A model generated the notes under the pieces. The model saw only the letters and a program-made list of their open reading frames with translations. It was not told the DNA's origin and made no database searches. DNA of 64,000 nt, from the NCBI GenBank assembly GCA_030568195.1, contig JAJLTO010000006.1:1054001-1118000 (forward strand), in the 5' to 3' direction. The stretch is from Dipodascopsis uninucleata var. uninucleata. Taxonomy: Eukaryota > Ascomycota > Lipomycetes > Lipomycetales > Lipomycetaceae. The translations under genes were made by a program, and so were the position numbers. Below, piece after piece: positions 1-11,719 of this stretch (its first letter is position 1; every line of letters begins with the position of its first letter).

Positions 1-646
1 TTTCCGAAGAAGCCGTCTAGACCGGGGAGCGAGTGATGTTATGACTGGTAGGTCATATGCTGGGTCTAGACGGACAAGAGATGTAGAAAGCTTTAGAGGA
101 TTGAGATCGAGAGATCAAAGAGGACAAATTTACAGGACACCACCGCAATCACCCTTCGTTCCAAGAGAGGACCAAGCTAATCCCGACGATTATGAGTACT
201 ACTACTACAATGACGTCTATAATAGTTCTCATGATCCAAATGCACATGTAAGAGCAGCACCTAGCACATACTATATCGTTCCTGAATCTCAGGAGCAGCA
301 ACCTAATAATATGCTACGTCCGGCTCAGAGCGATGTGATGTATGACGGTTACGGGAATCGCTATATTATAGTAAATACAGTAGGTCCACCAATACCTCCG
401 CCGCAGCCTCAGAGATTGCCTAGGTTACGTGCCAGAAACTCGAGTAATATGTTACCATATACAAATCCTGATATGAATAACAGTACTGGTAGTGTTGGTA
501 ATCGAGCTTCGAGGAATCGAGCGGCTAGCTTACCTTCAAGCGTGCCTGTGGAAGATGATAGTATGTCGGTTAGTACGGGCCGCTCATTAAGAACACTGTT
601 TTCTCGCCGTCGGATGGGTTCACAAGGTAGACATGTCTCACAATAG
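1..646 (+). CDS. 3' part of an unrecognised gene, low-complexity basic/Tyr-rich C-terminus
   Basis: An open frame enters from the left edge (codons in phase from base 2) and ends at TAG 644-646, so only the last ~215 residues are visible. The composition is unusual: an Arg/Ser-rich start, a run of acidic and tyrosine residues around 190-215, a poly-proline patch near 390-405, and an Arg-rich end (LFSRRRMG). No globular domain or catalytic motif is visible. It looks like the disordered C-terminal tail of a larger signalling or cytoskeletal protein, but I do not recognise the family. An internal ATG at 41 is unlikely to be the start because the frame is open upstream. Confidence 0.6.
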   Translation, partial: FRRSRLDRGASDVMTGRSYAGSRRTRDVESFRGLRSRDQRGQIYRTPPQSPFVPREDQANPDDYEYYYYNDVYNSSHDPNAHVRAAPSTYYIVPESQEQQPNNMLRPAQSDVMYDGYGNRYIIVNTVGPPIPPPQPQRLPRLRARNSSNMLPYTNPDMNNSTGSVGNRASRNRAASLPSSVPVEDDSMSVSTGRSLRTLFSRRRMGSQGRHVSQ

Positions 647-1556
647 ATGGGTGATAATAGTGGTTAGTCCTTTGTATATGCATCGTCCTCTTGATCTTTT
701 ACTGAATTTTAAGAAGCAATATCACAAAAATATAAAATACTGGTATTTATACTGAATTGGAGTTGCAGTTCTGCATGATTTTTTAAATATGTATATTTAT
801 CTGGTATTTTTTTGCAATCGGTTTGTAAATATAATTTATTAATTTATTAGAGGTTTTGTGTTCAAACAGCTTGATTGGACTTGGACAATTGCTTATATCT
901 GTTTTATTTTATGCAGATATTCTTCGACTATTTGTAATACACCACATATGCACGGAATAATTCGGTTTAGTTATTTTGCAAATGCTTTTCTGTTTATTTT
1001 AATGAGTGAATAACTATTCCATTTCTCTAGGCTGTTTCCCTTTAGTTTTTCGCATACATATATTGACAATAGTTATAAGCTCTATCTGCTATAGACCATA
1101 TTCTTTTTAATGCACCCATACATGCACACACGCGCATATATGCTGTAGCTGTATGTATCTGTATATATATAATAAATAAAAATTACGTAAATATTATGCT
1201 GCGATCGCTTTTTATAGTTGAACGATCATTAGCCTTATTCTATACAGCACAGAATAGAGCTCTCTTTGAGTATCTCTAGGAAGAGCAGTCTATCAATAAC
1301 ACTAAATATTGATGGCGGCATGGAGTAAGTAATTACAAATTTAATTAATATATGTAAGCATATACACGGCTGAAAAGTAGGGCCATTTAAATAATATTTA
1401 ATATCATATTTCCTAATATTGATACATACAGTCAAAGCTATTCTTTACTTAGAAAATATATATTTTCCTTCCTTCTTTCAGTCAACAGTATATAGATATT
1501 AAAATAAAATGATCTTTCACATAAATTCGTAACTCGGAAGGCCAAAATCTTGTCGA
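647..1556. other. convergent 3' intergenic region, AT-rich
   Basis: This separates two genes that converge. It is strongly AT-rich with short runs of alternating purine/pyrimidine (about 1130-1175). The only open frames are short and lack homology. It most likely holds the two 3' UTRs and poly(A) signals. Confidence 0.5.
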
Positions 1557-3560
1557 TTAATGATGGAATAAACGAACATGATTCTCAACATAGACAATAT
1601 TTTTAGAGTCAGCTGCAGCAAAGACAGCAGAATCCTGAACTGAGCCACTCGGCGCAGCGATGTACTTGACACCACTTCGAGCAGCACGATAAACGTTGTC
1701 TGAAAATGGGAAGAACGCATCAGAAGAGAGAGAAACACCGTCAAGTTTATATAACCATTCCTTTCGCTCCTCTGCAGTGAGAGGAACTGGAACCTCGGCA
1801 AACTTGGATTCATACTCAGACTTCTCAGGCTCTTCAGTCGGAATCTGATTGCTCACATATAAATCAATTGCGTTACTCTTGTCGGGACGCTTGACACCCT
1901 TCGCCCACTTGAAAGCGAGGACGCGAGGATGCTGTCGCAGCCACCAGTTATCTGCCTTATCACCAGCTAGACGAGTGCAGTGAATTCTTGATTGCTGACC
2001 AGCACCAAGGCCAATCAACATACCGTTCTTAGCGTATGCAACCGAATTAGACTGAGTGTATTTAAGAGAAATGGTAGCAACGATAAGATCAGTAACAGCG
2101 TTATCTGGCAAATCTTTATTCTTGGAAACAATATCCTTGAAGGAACTGGCATTGATGAATACGTCATTTCGTTTCTGAGCCAAGCTAACACCGTAAACTT
2201 GTCTTGTTTCAATAGATTCCGGCGAATAAGTGGGATCAATCTGCAAAATAGTATATTTTCCAGCCTTTTTCTTCTTCAAGATATCCAAAGCCTCGGGCTC
2301 ATATCCTGGAGCGATGATACCGTCAGAGACTTCTCGAGATATGATCTTGGCAGTACAAGCATCAACAGTATCAGAAAGAGCGATCCAATCACCGAAGCTG
2401 CTCATTCTATCAGCACCACGCGCACGAGCGTAAGCAATGGCCAATGGAGTCATATCGTCGTCAGAAATATCGTCGACAAAATAAATCTTCTTCTCGACGT
2501 CGCTGAGAGGAATGGCAACAGCAGCACCAGCAGGAGAAACATGCTTGAAACTGGCAGCCGCAGGGAGATTCAAGGAGATAGATAGTTCCTTGACGAGTGG
2601 CCATGAATTCAGAGCATCAAGAAGGTTGATATATCCAGGAGAACCAGACAAGACTTTGAATGGAAGTTCACCGTGCTTAACGTAAGCCTGTGCAGGTTTT
2701 TGGTGAGGGTTAGCACCATATCGCAAAGTCAACTGAGACTTTGATTCGGCATATTTCTTTCTGAAGAAATCAGAAATAGCGGCATCATACTCAGCGGTAT
2801 GCTCGAAAGCCTTCAAGGCATAGCTGTTTCTAGCTTGAGTACTGATCTCTCCTTTGTCGAGTTGCTCCAAGAAACTAGGATAGTCAGAAGGATCTGACAA
2901 GATGGTAACACGGGAATGGTTCTTAGCTGCTGCACGCAAAAGGGTCACACCACCAATGTCGATTTCCTCAACAGCTTCTTCAATAGTCACATTAACTTTA
3001 GCAATGGTCTCCTTGAATGGATATAGATTACAAACAACATAATCGACCTTGTCAATGCCCTGAGCGGCGAGATCGTTTTCATCTGACTCGATATTTCGTG
3101 CGAGAATACCTATGTACACACGTAGTGCAAAATGTTAGTTTAATTACATTTGAATGCTTCAAAGTCTTATTATCTGATGTCCATAAGTTCGCCAACTAAA
3201 ATGACAATCCTCATAGCACAAAACTTATTATACCAAAACTCACCTGCATGGACCGCGGGATGAAGAGTCTTTACTCGACCTGACAACATTTCTGGTGCAT
3301 GTGTAATGGCGCTCACATCTCTATCAAATAATAAAAAGGAAATGTTAGAATACTACTCTGCAAATGTATTTACAATTCTTGACTTCGTTTTGGCTTTCGT
3401 CAGCATCTTCATTCGATACTTACTCAACAGGAAAACCAGCTTCGCGTACTAATTTGGCGGTGCCTCCTGATGCCAAAAGACGAATGTCGTGCTTGACGAG
3501 GCCCTTTGCCAAGTCCAACAGACCAGTCTTGTCGTAAACCGAGAGAATAGCGGTCTTCAT
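1557..3560 (-). CDS. ADE17: Bifunctional purine biosynthesis protein (AICAR transformylase / IMP cyclohydrolase)
   Basis: The product catalyses the last two steps of de novo IMP synthesis: formyl transfer to AICAR, then ring closure to IMP. Three exons are read on the minus strand: 3560-3424, 3320-3244 and 3109-1557. The introns of 103 and 134 nt have GTAAGT and GTGAGT donors. The spliced protein is 588 aa, the usual length for ATIC. The N-terminal MGS-like cyclohydrolase domain starts [14 protein letters not shown] and contains the [10 protein letters not shown] and [13 protein letters not shown] motifs. The transformylase half carries the Lys-His active-site pair in [13 protein letters not shown], and the protein ends RLFHH, typical of the family. 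The start is fixed by alignment with other ATIC N-termini. Yeast has two paralogues (ADE16, ADE17), so the symbol is a family assignment. Confidence 0.96.
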
Positions 3561-4868
3561 CGTGAGCCTATATTATCAGTAACTTATAATGCGAATCGCT
3601 CTCTTCTCTATATCAAAAAGTGGTAATACACAAAACAAAGATTGAAGAAATGCCTTCTGCTCTTCTTTTTCGCAACTATTCTCGAAATTTTTTCACTCTC
3701 ACGACTTCTATGACGTTGGGGACATTTAGAGCCAAAACGTGTATCGATATGCGCCATAATCACATATCACAGAATTTTATTGACTATATAAGCCTCTCTT
3801 TTTTCCCTAACAAAATTTTCTCTTCTCTTTTTTTTTTTAACGCTAAATTCAACATTCAATCGGTACCGTAAGGTGCATCTAAACTCATTCCTACGAGATG
3901 TACCCAATTTGGTGAGCATCCATGAAATATGAGAATTTAAATGGTTGAATGGAGAGTAGAATTGTTATGGTTGATCTTGGGTGCAGTGGATCTTCTGAAT
4001 GTGGACTTCGGTATATATTCTAAGGTGTGCCCTTCGTGGACCCGAATGAGATTCAGTGCAATGATTGGCCGAACACTTTATGTGCCATCTACAAAGTGAT
4101 TTCTGTTTGTAGATCGGTATTTGTTGATATTTTTAAAGTGATGTCGTTGTTACTTGAGGCTTAACTAGTCTTTGCAGTATACTGTTTGGTTAGTAGATCA
4201 ATGAAATATAAGAGACTATAGCGTGCTCAAAATTTTTTCATAGAATTCCTTTATATAATTTTAAAAATACATATGCCGTGTTTATCGAGGTTATTAGATA
4301 CAAGAAACCGCTTATACACTCAAAAGAGAGTGCGCTGTTGTTGTTATGTAGACGTTTTTTGATGTTTGCTGTTTTGTGTTTTTCACATGGCAAACGGCAT
4401 TCGAATTATGAGACTACAATTGACAACATATTACTACGTTTGAATCATTAGGGCAATTGAAGATGACCGTTTTTAACCTGTAAACTACCTCTAAGTCTTT
4501 CTACCATATGAAATTAAGTATTTGATGACAGAAAGCCTACAATTGAGAGTTGTACAGAGTCAATATACTAGTAGTTTCGCGACTAACCATAAATCTGTGA
4601 GTAGGAAAAGTACGTACGTAAGAATTCAAGGCTTTATTGTGGCTCATGAGTTGTGGCTGTGTGTATAGGAGTTTTGCGCGTTCTCACCCAAAAGCCGCGC
4701 TCATGAGAGTACATTTAACCATAGTAAAGAAAGCCTGGTGCAATTTGTCACTTATACTGCTTTCCCACACTACATTATAATAGCAATCAGATTAACTCCT
4801 CATCTCATCTTTCATATTCAATTAAACATACTTATTGCATTTGAAATCATTAGTACTTATAGATAGAC
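3561..4868. promoter_or_regulatory. divergent intergenic region between ADE17 and PRE10
   Basis: This 1.3-kb spacer lies between two divergently transcribed genes and should hold both promoters. A TATA-like TATATAAG is seen near 3783. A TGGCAAA at about 4390 resembles the core of the yeast proteasome element but lacks the full GGTGGCAAA. No coding exon is supported. Confidence 0.45.
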
Positions 4869-6079
4869 ATGGTTAGTTAAATTGGGATTTAAATGATTGC
4901 TGTGTAATATATCTGCTAATCATTCTACTCTCTTCTTACACTTGCAGACCTCAATCGGTACAGGCTACGATCTCTCAAACAGTGTTTTCAGTCCTGGTAA
5001 GATAAAGTCCCCACTGCATCAAGCTGATCTATATAGAACCATGATTGATTGGCTCTCATTTCGATATTATTCGTGATGGTTCTGACCTAGAGTAACTTAT
5101 AGATGGACGAAATTTCCAGGTTGAATATGCTAGCAAAGCCGTCGAGTCAGACGGAACGGCTATTGGGATAAAATGTGCAGACGGTATCGTCCTTGCTGTT
5201 GAAAAATTAGTATCTTCGAAGCTCCTTGTTCCTGGTGCAAATAAGAAGATTCAAACTATCGACAGGCATGTTGGAGTGGTACGTATTATTCGTGAATCGA
5301 GGGAATCTGAGAGATAGCCGTACATTCTTGTGTGTGTCTCTCATTGTCTTTCCTATCCTCGCAGAATCTAGCTCTTAAATATTTGAATTCCATTGAATTG
5401 CAGCCGCATTTTTGTAATTTGGGTCCCTGCAAATAATATCGCTAATAGTTCACTTAGGCATACTCTGGATTAACGCCAGATGGACGTCATTTTGTTAGCC
5501 AGGGCCGATCAGAAGCAAACACCTGGAGAAGAACTTACAAAGTTCCTATTGGTCTCAATACTTTAACGGACAGACTAGCAGGATATGTGCAGGCATATAC
5601 GCTTTACAGTTCTGTTAGACCTTTTGGTATTTCAGCTATTGTTGGAGGGGTTGACGAGTCTGGTCCACATCTGTATATGATTGAACCTTCTGGAGCTTAC
5701 TGGGTAAGTATTATCCTGATCTCTACATAAGTGTAGCATTTATTTGGGCAAATGCCTTGTTCTAATTATTTTGATTTCTGGAATATAGGGATTTTTAGGG
5801 GCTGCTACTGGAAAAGGTCGTCAAGCTGCAAAGTCTGAGCTGGAGAAGTTAGACCTACCTAACATTTCTGCAAGAGATGCTGTCAAGGCCGCTGCAAAAA
5901 TAATTTACATCGCACATGATGATTCGAAAGACAAGGACTTTGAATTAGAGATATCGTGGGTTTCAGAATCAGAAACCAAGGGTCTACATGAATTTGTTCC
6001 AAAGGAACTGCTTGAAGAGGCAGAACGTCTTGCTAAACAGGATGATGACGATGAAGATGAAGAAATGGAGGAAGCATAA
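4869..6079 (+). CDS. PRE10: 20S proteasome subunit alpha-7 (PSMA3 type)
   Basis: This is a structural subunit of the outer alpha ring of the 20S proteasome, which gates substrate entry. Five coding exons: 4869-4871, 4948-4996, 5103-5278, 5458-5703 and 5789-6079. Spliced length is 254 aa, against 255 for human PSMA3. Diagnostic features are the N-terminal [16 protein letters not shown], the alpha-signature [21 protein letters not shown] in the middle, and a strongly acidic C-tail (runs of D/E before the stop). The first coding exon is only the ATG, followed directly by a GTTAGT donor. All splice phases agree. Confidence 0.95.
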
Positions 6080-6403
6080 AGTAGAAGACACATTCTAATA
6101 TATATTATACATATGTAGAACTTTTTCCACCCCACATATTCTTTTATTTTAGCACTCTCGATATTAAATATATATTCAATGTATTATATTTTACACTTAA
6201 GTGGATGGCTAGAGAAATTATGATGTCTACAACATACAACTTCTACTATTCATGGAATCTTACATGCACACTAATGTTACACACGAATTATTCATTCTAC
6301 TTTTAAGGTACTATAGACACAGGCCCAATATCGAGAAAATGATGTAGACAAGCTACAATTTTTAAAAACCCAACAAACTGCCATAAAAACACTAATGTTT
6401 CGT
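6080..6403. other. convergent 3' UTR region of PRE10 and RPL15
   Basis: This short AT-rich spacer lies between two stop codons facing each other. Nothing coding is seen. It should contain the polyadenylation sites of both genes. Confidence 0.5.
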
Positions 6404-7232
6404 CTAACGGTATCTCCACAGACTGAGTGTGTTGTGGAGCTTCCATGTATGTCTTCTTCCAGACTGAGTGTTGTGGTAAAGATGTCCCTTCTTGATACCT
6501 CTGCTCTGCTTTCCTGCAGATGTAAGACCACGAGATTCACGATGCTTGTGAACTGGCTTGGCGATCCAGTTATACTTAGCAGAGTTTCTGATAGCATTAT
6601 GGGAAGGATCAACAAGAATAACTTCAAAGTACTTATAAGTAGAGTCCTGATTAATCCAGTAGCTGTTCAAGACACGAAGATTGGGGCATCGTCTACCAAC
6701 ACGCTCCTCAGCAGTAGTACGGAGTGAACGCTGGTACTTAAGTTGAGTAACACCCATGTTCGTTGGCTTACCTATATCACCACAAGATATTAAAAACCAT
6801 TCTCTTCAGAATTTAATTAATCTTCTTATTTACTTACCATAGGTAGCACCCTTTGGAACAGGACGCTTTCTACCTCCACGTCTAACACGGACTCTGTAAA
6901 TAACAAATCCTTGCTTGGCCTTATATCCTAAGCGACGAGCCTTATCAGGACGGGAAGGACGACTAGCACGATGAATAACATTGAGCTGACGATATTCCCA
7001 GCATCGAACACGAAGAAGGAAACGGAGAATATCTGACTGCTTCTTGCGTTGCAACTATATGACAGACGAACATCCTTAGGTCAGCTTCTAACTTTTTCCT
7101 TACACCAGATCTGTAAATCGTAATATTCAATCAAAAACTAACCTCCTCGAGATACTTATAAGCACCCACTATGAAAATCTCAATTAGTAACCATTTAATA
7201 GTAATAAAACAATTGTTATCAGTCAACTTACT
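6404..7232 (-). CDS. RPL15: 60S ribosomal protein eL15
   Basis: This is a component of the large ribosomal subunit. Minus-strand exons are 7232 (a single coding base), 7168-7143, 7054-6838 and 6771-6404, giving 203 aa (yeast 204). Blocks [59 protein letters not shown] and the end NTLSLWRYR are nearly invariant in eL15. The initiator codon is split: A at 7232, then a GTAAGT donor, and TG after a TAG acceptor. There is no in-frame ATG directly in front of GAYKYLEE without this splice. The preceding ORF in genomic DNA reads GTG-GGT-GCT, consistent with this structure. The upstream region carries Tbf1-like sites, expected for ribosomal protein genes. Confidence 0.95.
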
Positions 7233-7534
7233 GTTGTCTAATTATCGGTGTCTTTAATGAATATACTAAAAAAATTTATCAACACTATCGAAGAAGATCT
7301 AGCACGAAGAACACCTACTATTCAAGAAAATGTAACGCCTCAGTAAATTGTGTTGGTAGATTACATTGACTAGCACCTGCACAGTTGCGAAAGAAAATGT
7401 GACTGCGTTATATAACTAGGGTAACGCCAGTCGAATATGTAGTAACCCTATATGATTCTGGTAGTAAATTACCAACAATACCCTAAACGCCAAACAGGCT
7501 ACACAATGCAAACCTCTAATTCGGAAGTTGTCAG
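7233..7534. promoter_or_regulatory. RPL15 promoter with three Tbf1-like ACCCTA sites
   Basis: Within 70 bp there are three telobox-like sites: CTAGGGT at 7416-7422, AACCCTA at 7444-7450 and ACCCTAA at 7480-7486. The element AACGCC recurs at 7333 and 7423, with AACGCC-like ACGCC at 7487. Tbf1 recognises ARCCCTAA and is the ancestral regulator of ribosomal protein genes in many ascomycetes. Assignment to RPL15 rather than the tRNA is inferred from that knowledge. Confidence 0.6.
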
Positions 7535-7620
7535 GCCTTGGTGGCTTAGTTGGTTAAAGCGTGAGTCTCATACGTCATGTAGTTATCTCAAGGTCGTGGG
7601 TTCGACTCCCTCCCGAGGCA
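7535..7620 (+). tRNA. elongator tRNA-Met (CAT) with a 12-nt intron
   Basis: A full cloverleaf folds: acceptor GCCTTGG (7535-7541) with CCGAGGC (7613-7619) and discriminator A7620; D arm GCTT/AAGC; anticodon stem TGAGT/TCTCA with the T31-T39 mismatch typical of eukaryotic elongator tRNA-Met; T loop TTCGACT. The anticodon CAT is at 7569-7571. A 12-nt intron (7573-7584) sits at the canonical position after base 37. The B box GGTTCGACTCC is a perfect match. A run of seven T follows (7621-7627). Confidence 0.93.
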
Positions 7621-7627
7621 TTTTTTT
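7621..7627 (+). terminator. RNA polymerase III oligo-T terminator of tRNA-Met
   Basis: Seven consecutive T start at the base after the mature tRNA 3' end, the standard Pol III stop. Confidence 0.85.
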
Positions 7628-7798
7628 GGCCATTGACAACTTTTTTTAAAGTTTTAATTTCTAATTTTATTCTGGAATTTTGCTTAAATATTACAATATT
7701 GTGAAACAATGCTAAAATACAGATCATGACTTGTTTTCCATTTATTCGCTACATATGCGACAGTAATTCACCTTTATTAAACTCGTAAATATGTCATA

Positions 7799-10700
7799 TC
7801 AACTACTTCCTTCTTCTTCATCAGGGTCTAATTCTTCCCATGAATTAGCAATAGGTCTTGATTTTGGTTGTGCCCTTTGTAATACAATCTCTGCCTTCGC
7901 GGGAGCATTCATATCTGGAGTACCTTCTAAAGAATCTAAAGCTGTGAACGACTTAAAAGACAAGGCTGTCATCGTATTATTTCGTAAAGCATATGCTGAC
8001 GTATTGGAACTTTCATTTGTCACTGGTGGTGTCTCTCGATACGAAATGGTATTGTCTTTCGATAGCCAACACAGTTCAACCGCTTCTGCCAGATGAGTAA
8101 CATTCATCGCAAACTTTTTAATGACTGGTTTGAGAGTTGAAAGTTCATATTCAACCTCGTCAGGAGCTAAAGTATTAGACAATGGTCGTAATATAACATC
8201 CTCGTCAGCAATCCACTCAACAGAGAATTTTAGATTGGAAACACCCGATATTACAGGATCTAATTTCTTTTCAAGATCAGCTCGCGTGAGACCGACCTGA
8301 ACATGTTCCAATAAAAAGGCGTTAAATGCTTGCTTTGGAGTCTTCTTAAGTTGCGCAGGAAGTACGCTACTGCTGGACGATTCATGTCCTCGAGACTTCA
8401 AAAATATGGTATATGACTGAGCCAGATTTCGATCAGGTAGAACTGTCCTCTGAAGTCTATGCAGCACCACACTACGGTGTGGTTCTGGGTCCAGCGATTC
8501 ACTCTCCAAACTATACGCCTCAGCGAGACTGTGAATAAATTGTCTCTGAGTTCTCTTCATTGGTGGAAAAGCCAACATTTTCCTTCGAGGTACATCAGTG
8601 ACAAAAGAATCTATGATTTTTTCAATACTCTCACACCATTTCTTATTTGTAGCATATAATCGTAGTGTAGTGTCAGAGTGAACAATAGCCGATTCCCGTT
8701 TAGTATCCAGATCGATTTTGAGAGCTTCTGCTAATTTATTGTTTCTAGCTATCAAAGCACATTTATCATTGCATTTCAATATACGCTTAGGACTTTTCGT
8801 TGTTTTTGTCGCATTGCACCTGACTTGAGTTTTCATATTTCCACATGGACACGCAATCTCTACCAAAGCACTGCATGGCTTAGACTCTTCACACTGAAAT
8901 GGCGAATGACATGACTCTTCATCAGGGTGACCGCAGCTTTTAGGCTTATCGCATGGCTGTCTGCATGGACTCTCACATTGGCCCTCACGGTGGCACGGCT
9001 TTTTGCATCGGTGAGAACCACAAGCCAACGGTTTGTTGCAGATTGTACCACAAGATACATTAGTGCGTCCACATTGTTGATTCTTCATTACATGTTTTCC
9101 ACACATGCATTCGCGCTCGACTAGATAAGGACATTTTGGACAAGGTTCATCATCAAGATGACAGTTATGATTTACCGCAGGATGCCCACATGTAGGGATT
9201 CGGTTGCATTGATAATGACATTTAGGTGGTTTAGCTCCGCAAGGAATTGGAGGCATCATCTTGGTCTTTCCACAATGACAAGAAAGTTCGTCAAAACTTG
9301 CTTCCAAACATGGCATACATTGACCTCTATGGCATGTCATTTGACATCTATGATTACCACATTTTAAAATATTGTTGCATGTTCTCGTACAAATATGTTG
9401 AGGTTCGATAATGACATCTAAATTTTGATTATCCTTCTTCTTGCGTGAGATACGATCTAGCGCTGCTTTCTCTCCTAGACAACACTGTGCCCCGCACTCA
9501 TGACGCTGGCAATTAAGCTGAATTCGACATGTACGCTGGCATCGCGGAGTACCCAGTAATAAATCCGAACTGTGATCTTTAGTTAACGGAGCACATAACA
9601 AAACATCAAAAGAATGGTACTAACCATGAGAGTTTGATCTTATTGAACTTGCAAAGGCATTGGACAGTAACTTGATTCATGCATGGGCCACAATCACCAA
9701 GATGACAAATCAGCCTACATGTATGACCACAGACCAGCTTCTTGCCACAGATATCGTTGCATGTAGGAACAGGTTCCTCACAGCTGATTCGAGGCTTACC
9801 ATTTATTTCCTCGATTGCATGCTTACCGCAAGGACAGCTTACAATAAGGTCTGGACTTTTCGGACATTGAGCTGGTTCTATGTCTTGAGAATGGCAGCTC
9901 TTCTGACACTTATGAATACCACAATCAAAATATCTATCACATTTGCTAGAGCAGTTCCATAATCCAATCCAGGACACAATATTTCCATCAACATCATTTA
10001 AATTGCTAATACGCGATTCAAGAGCCTCATGGCATTTGATATCCTTATCGTGCTTCCCACAATAGCATGTACTATGGATTGTCGCTTTGCAAGGTCCGCA
10101 AAGACCTTGGTGGCATGGTCTTGGACATGTATGAACACCACATGCCATCAACTCTCCACATGTAACACCACAGCTCCATCCTTCATACTCAGTATCTAAA
10201 CAAGACTTTTGTGATGATGATTTGCCACAATAGCAGTCTACTGTAGGTCCTATCTCATTGCACTTCTGATGGGGACCTGGATGGCATGGTAACTTACATG
10301 CATGAGGACAATCGTCGTAATCATGGGAGCATATCATCCCACAGCTATGCGGAGGTAAAATTGAATTAGGATCGGGATTCGTTACTTTACCGCACCAACA
10401 AGTATAGCGCTCTGGAATAGAGGATCGAACAGTTTGACAGCCAGGACATCGCCAAGAAAGAGTCCTTGGTGTATCTTGAGCAGATTCGTTCTGAGAGCTC
10501 ACAGCCAAGACCTGGTTTGCCCACTTCTGTATACACTTTATGTGAAATATACGATAACAAGTATCACATGTCCAAATCTTTGACTTGCGATGTACAGAAT
10601 TCATGCAAATCATACACTCGTAATCATCTTCATGAATTTCTTCCAAAATCCTCGCAGCTAGTGAATCCGTAACCTCACCTCCGCCAAAATATGACTGCAA

Positions 10701-11345
10701 GTTCAGCTCAATTTTGGAACTAGAGGAGCTTTTGACATTATTACCGTCTAAATTACCTAATGTGAGTTTGGCTCCAAATGAACTAGGTATTCGTCTCTCA
10801 TTGCCTCGTTTTTGTTTTCTATGACTTCGAGATGATGAAGGTTTCTTGCTTAATCGTACTTGTGCGTTTTCAGTAGTGGCTTCGCTCTTCCTATCAGTTT
10901 CAGATTGCTGTTGTTGTTTTTTCTTCGCTCCATCCACCCCCCGCCGTCTTCCAGAAGTTTCATTTCCACTGACACCGCTATTCTGGGAATCTTGGTAATC
11001 TTGGTTCTCACTTGTCGGTTCGTTATTATCGGAAGCCGGAACAGAATCTATACTGTCAAACATAATTTGCCGCGTATCACTTGTATAAGTTTCATTCAAG
11101 ACGTATCTCCTGTTCCCTCTTTCATGTACTGATCTTGAAGAAACTAGAGAAGAATGAGAAAATCCAGACACATTGTTAGCAAAATCGTTCTGATCACTTG
11201 AGTCATTCTGATTACCGCAATTATTGCTTCGTCGTCGATTATCCCGATGTCTAGTTCTGCGTTTTTGGCGTTGTGAGACTTGAGTACCCTGCGAGCCGAC
11301 CGTGCTGGTCTCAGCAGGTAATACTGTGCTCGCTGTAGCAGTCAT
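7799..11345 (-). CDS. FAP1: NF-X1-type zinc finger protein with RING and R3H domains
   Basis: This is a homologue of yeast Fap1 (an FKBP12-binding putative transcription factor) and human NFX1. Two exons, 11345-9625 and 9569-7799, are separated by a 55-nt intron (GTTAGT donor, CAG acceptor), giving 1163 aa. The first ~230 residues are low-complexity and charged. A RING-type Cys/His cluster follows (YECMICMNSV ... WRCPGCQ, about 240-305), then a long array of NF-X1 cysteine-rich fingers (repeats of C-G-x-H-x-C-x3-C-H). An R3H domain lies at about 900-945 (VPRRKMLAFPPMKRTQRQFIH). The RING may give E3 ligase activity, as proposed for NFX1. A short 7-bp-arm palindrome sits about 105 bp upstream of the start. 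Confidence 0.92.
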
Positions 11346-11719
11346 TTATGCTATATGAGCTATTTGCACAAAATGTAGTATCAAAAAAAGATGAAGCTGA
11401 TGAAACTGATACGAAAAAAATGCGACTGTGAAGTACTATACTTTTGACGCCACAGCGGTGGCGTATGAAATTCACACTAGTTATAGAAATACATATATAT
11501 AATAAGGTCTGTGCAAGCTAAGAAATTGGAGATACATGGACAAGATTATATGTGGCGGAATCAAAACGAATTTTTTATTAACATACGCAAGCTTTCAGTT
11601 ATGTTATTATAAGAAATGAAGACTATCTTCATCTAAGTGTCGCCCTCAAAGTTCGATCAACTTTGGTGGCATATTGTTGGCAATAGAAACATCTCATACT
11701 AGTCGAATTTCTCGAAGAG
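11346..11719. promoter_or_regulatory. FAP1 promoter region with palindromic GGTGGCGT element
   Basis: This is the intergenic space between the FAP1 start and the stop of the hydrolase gene. It contains ACGCCAC-AGCG-GTGGCGT at 11447-11464, an inverted repeat with 7-bp arms and a 4-nt centre. The arm resembles the GGTGGC core of the Rpn4 proteasome element, but the match is partial. A TF site is plausible and unproven. Confidence 0.4.

Noticed and set aside
1992-2585. 197-codon plus-strand frame across ADE17
   Set aside because: It lies antisense to a strongly conserved ATIC exon, and its translation shows no domain.
4388-4396. Proteasome element (PACE) upstream of PRE10
   Set aside because: Only TGGCAAA matches, it lies about 480 bp from the start, and PRE3 has no match at all, so a shared Rpn4-type control is not supported.
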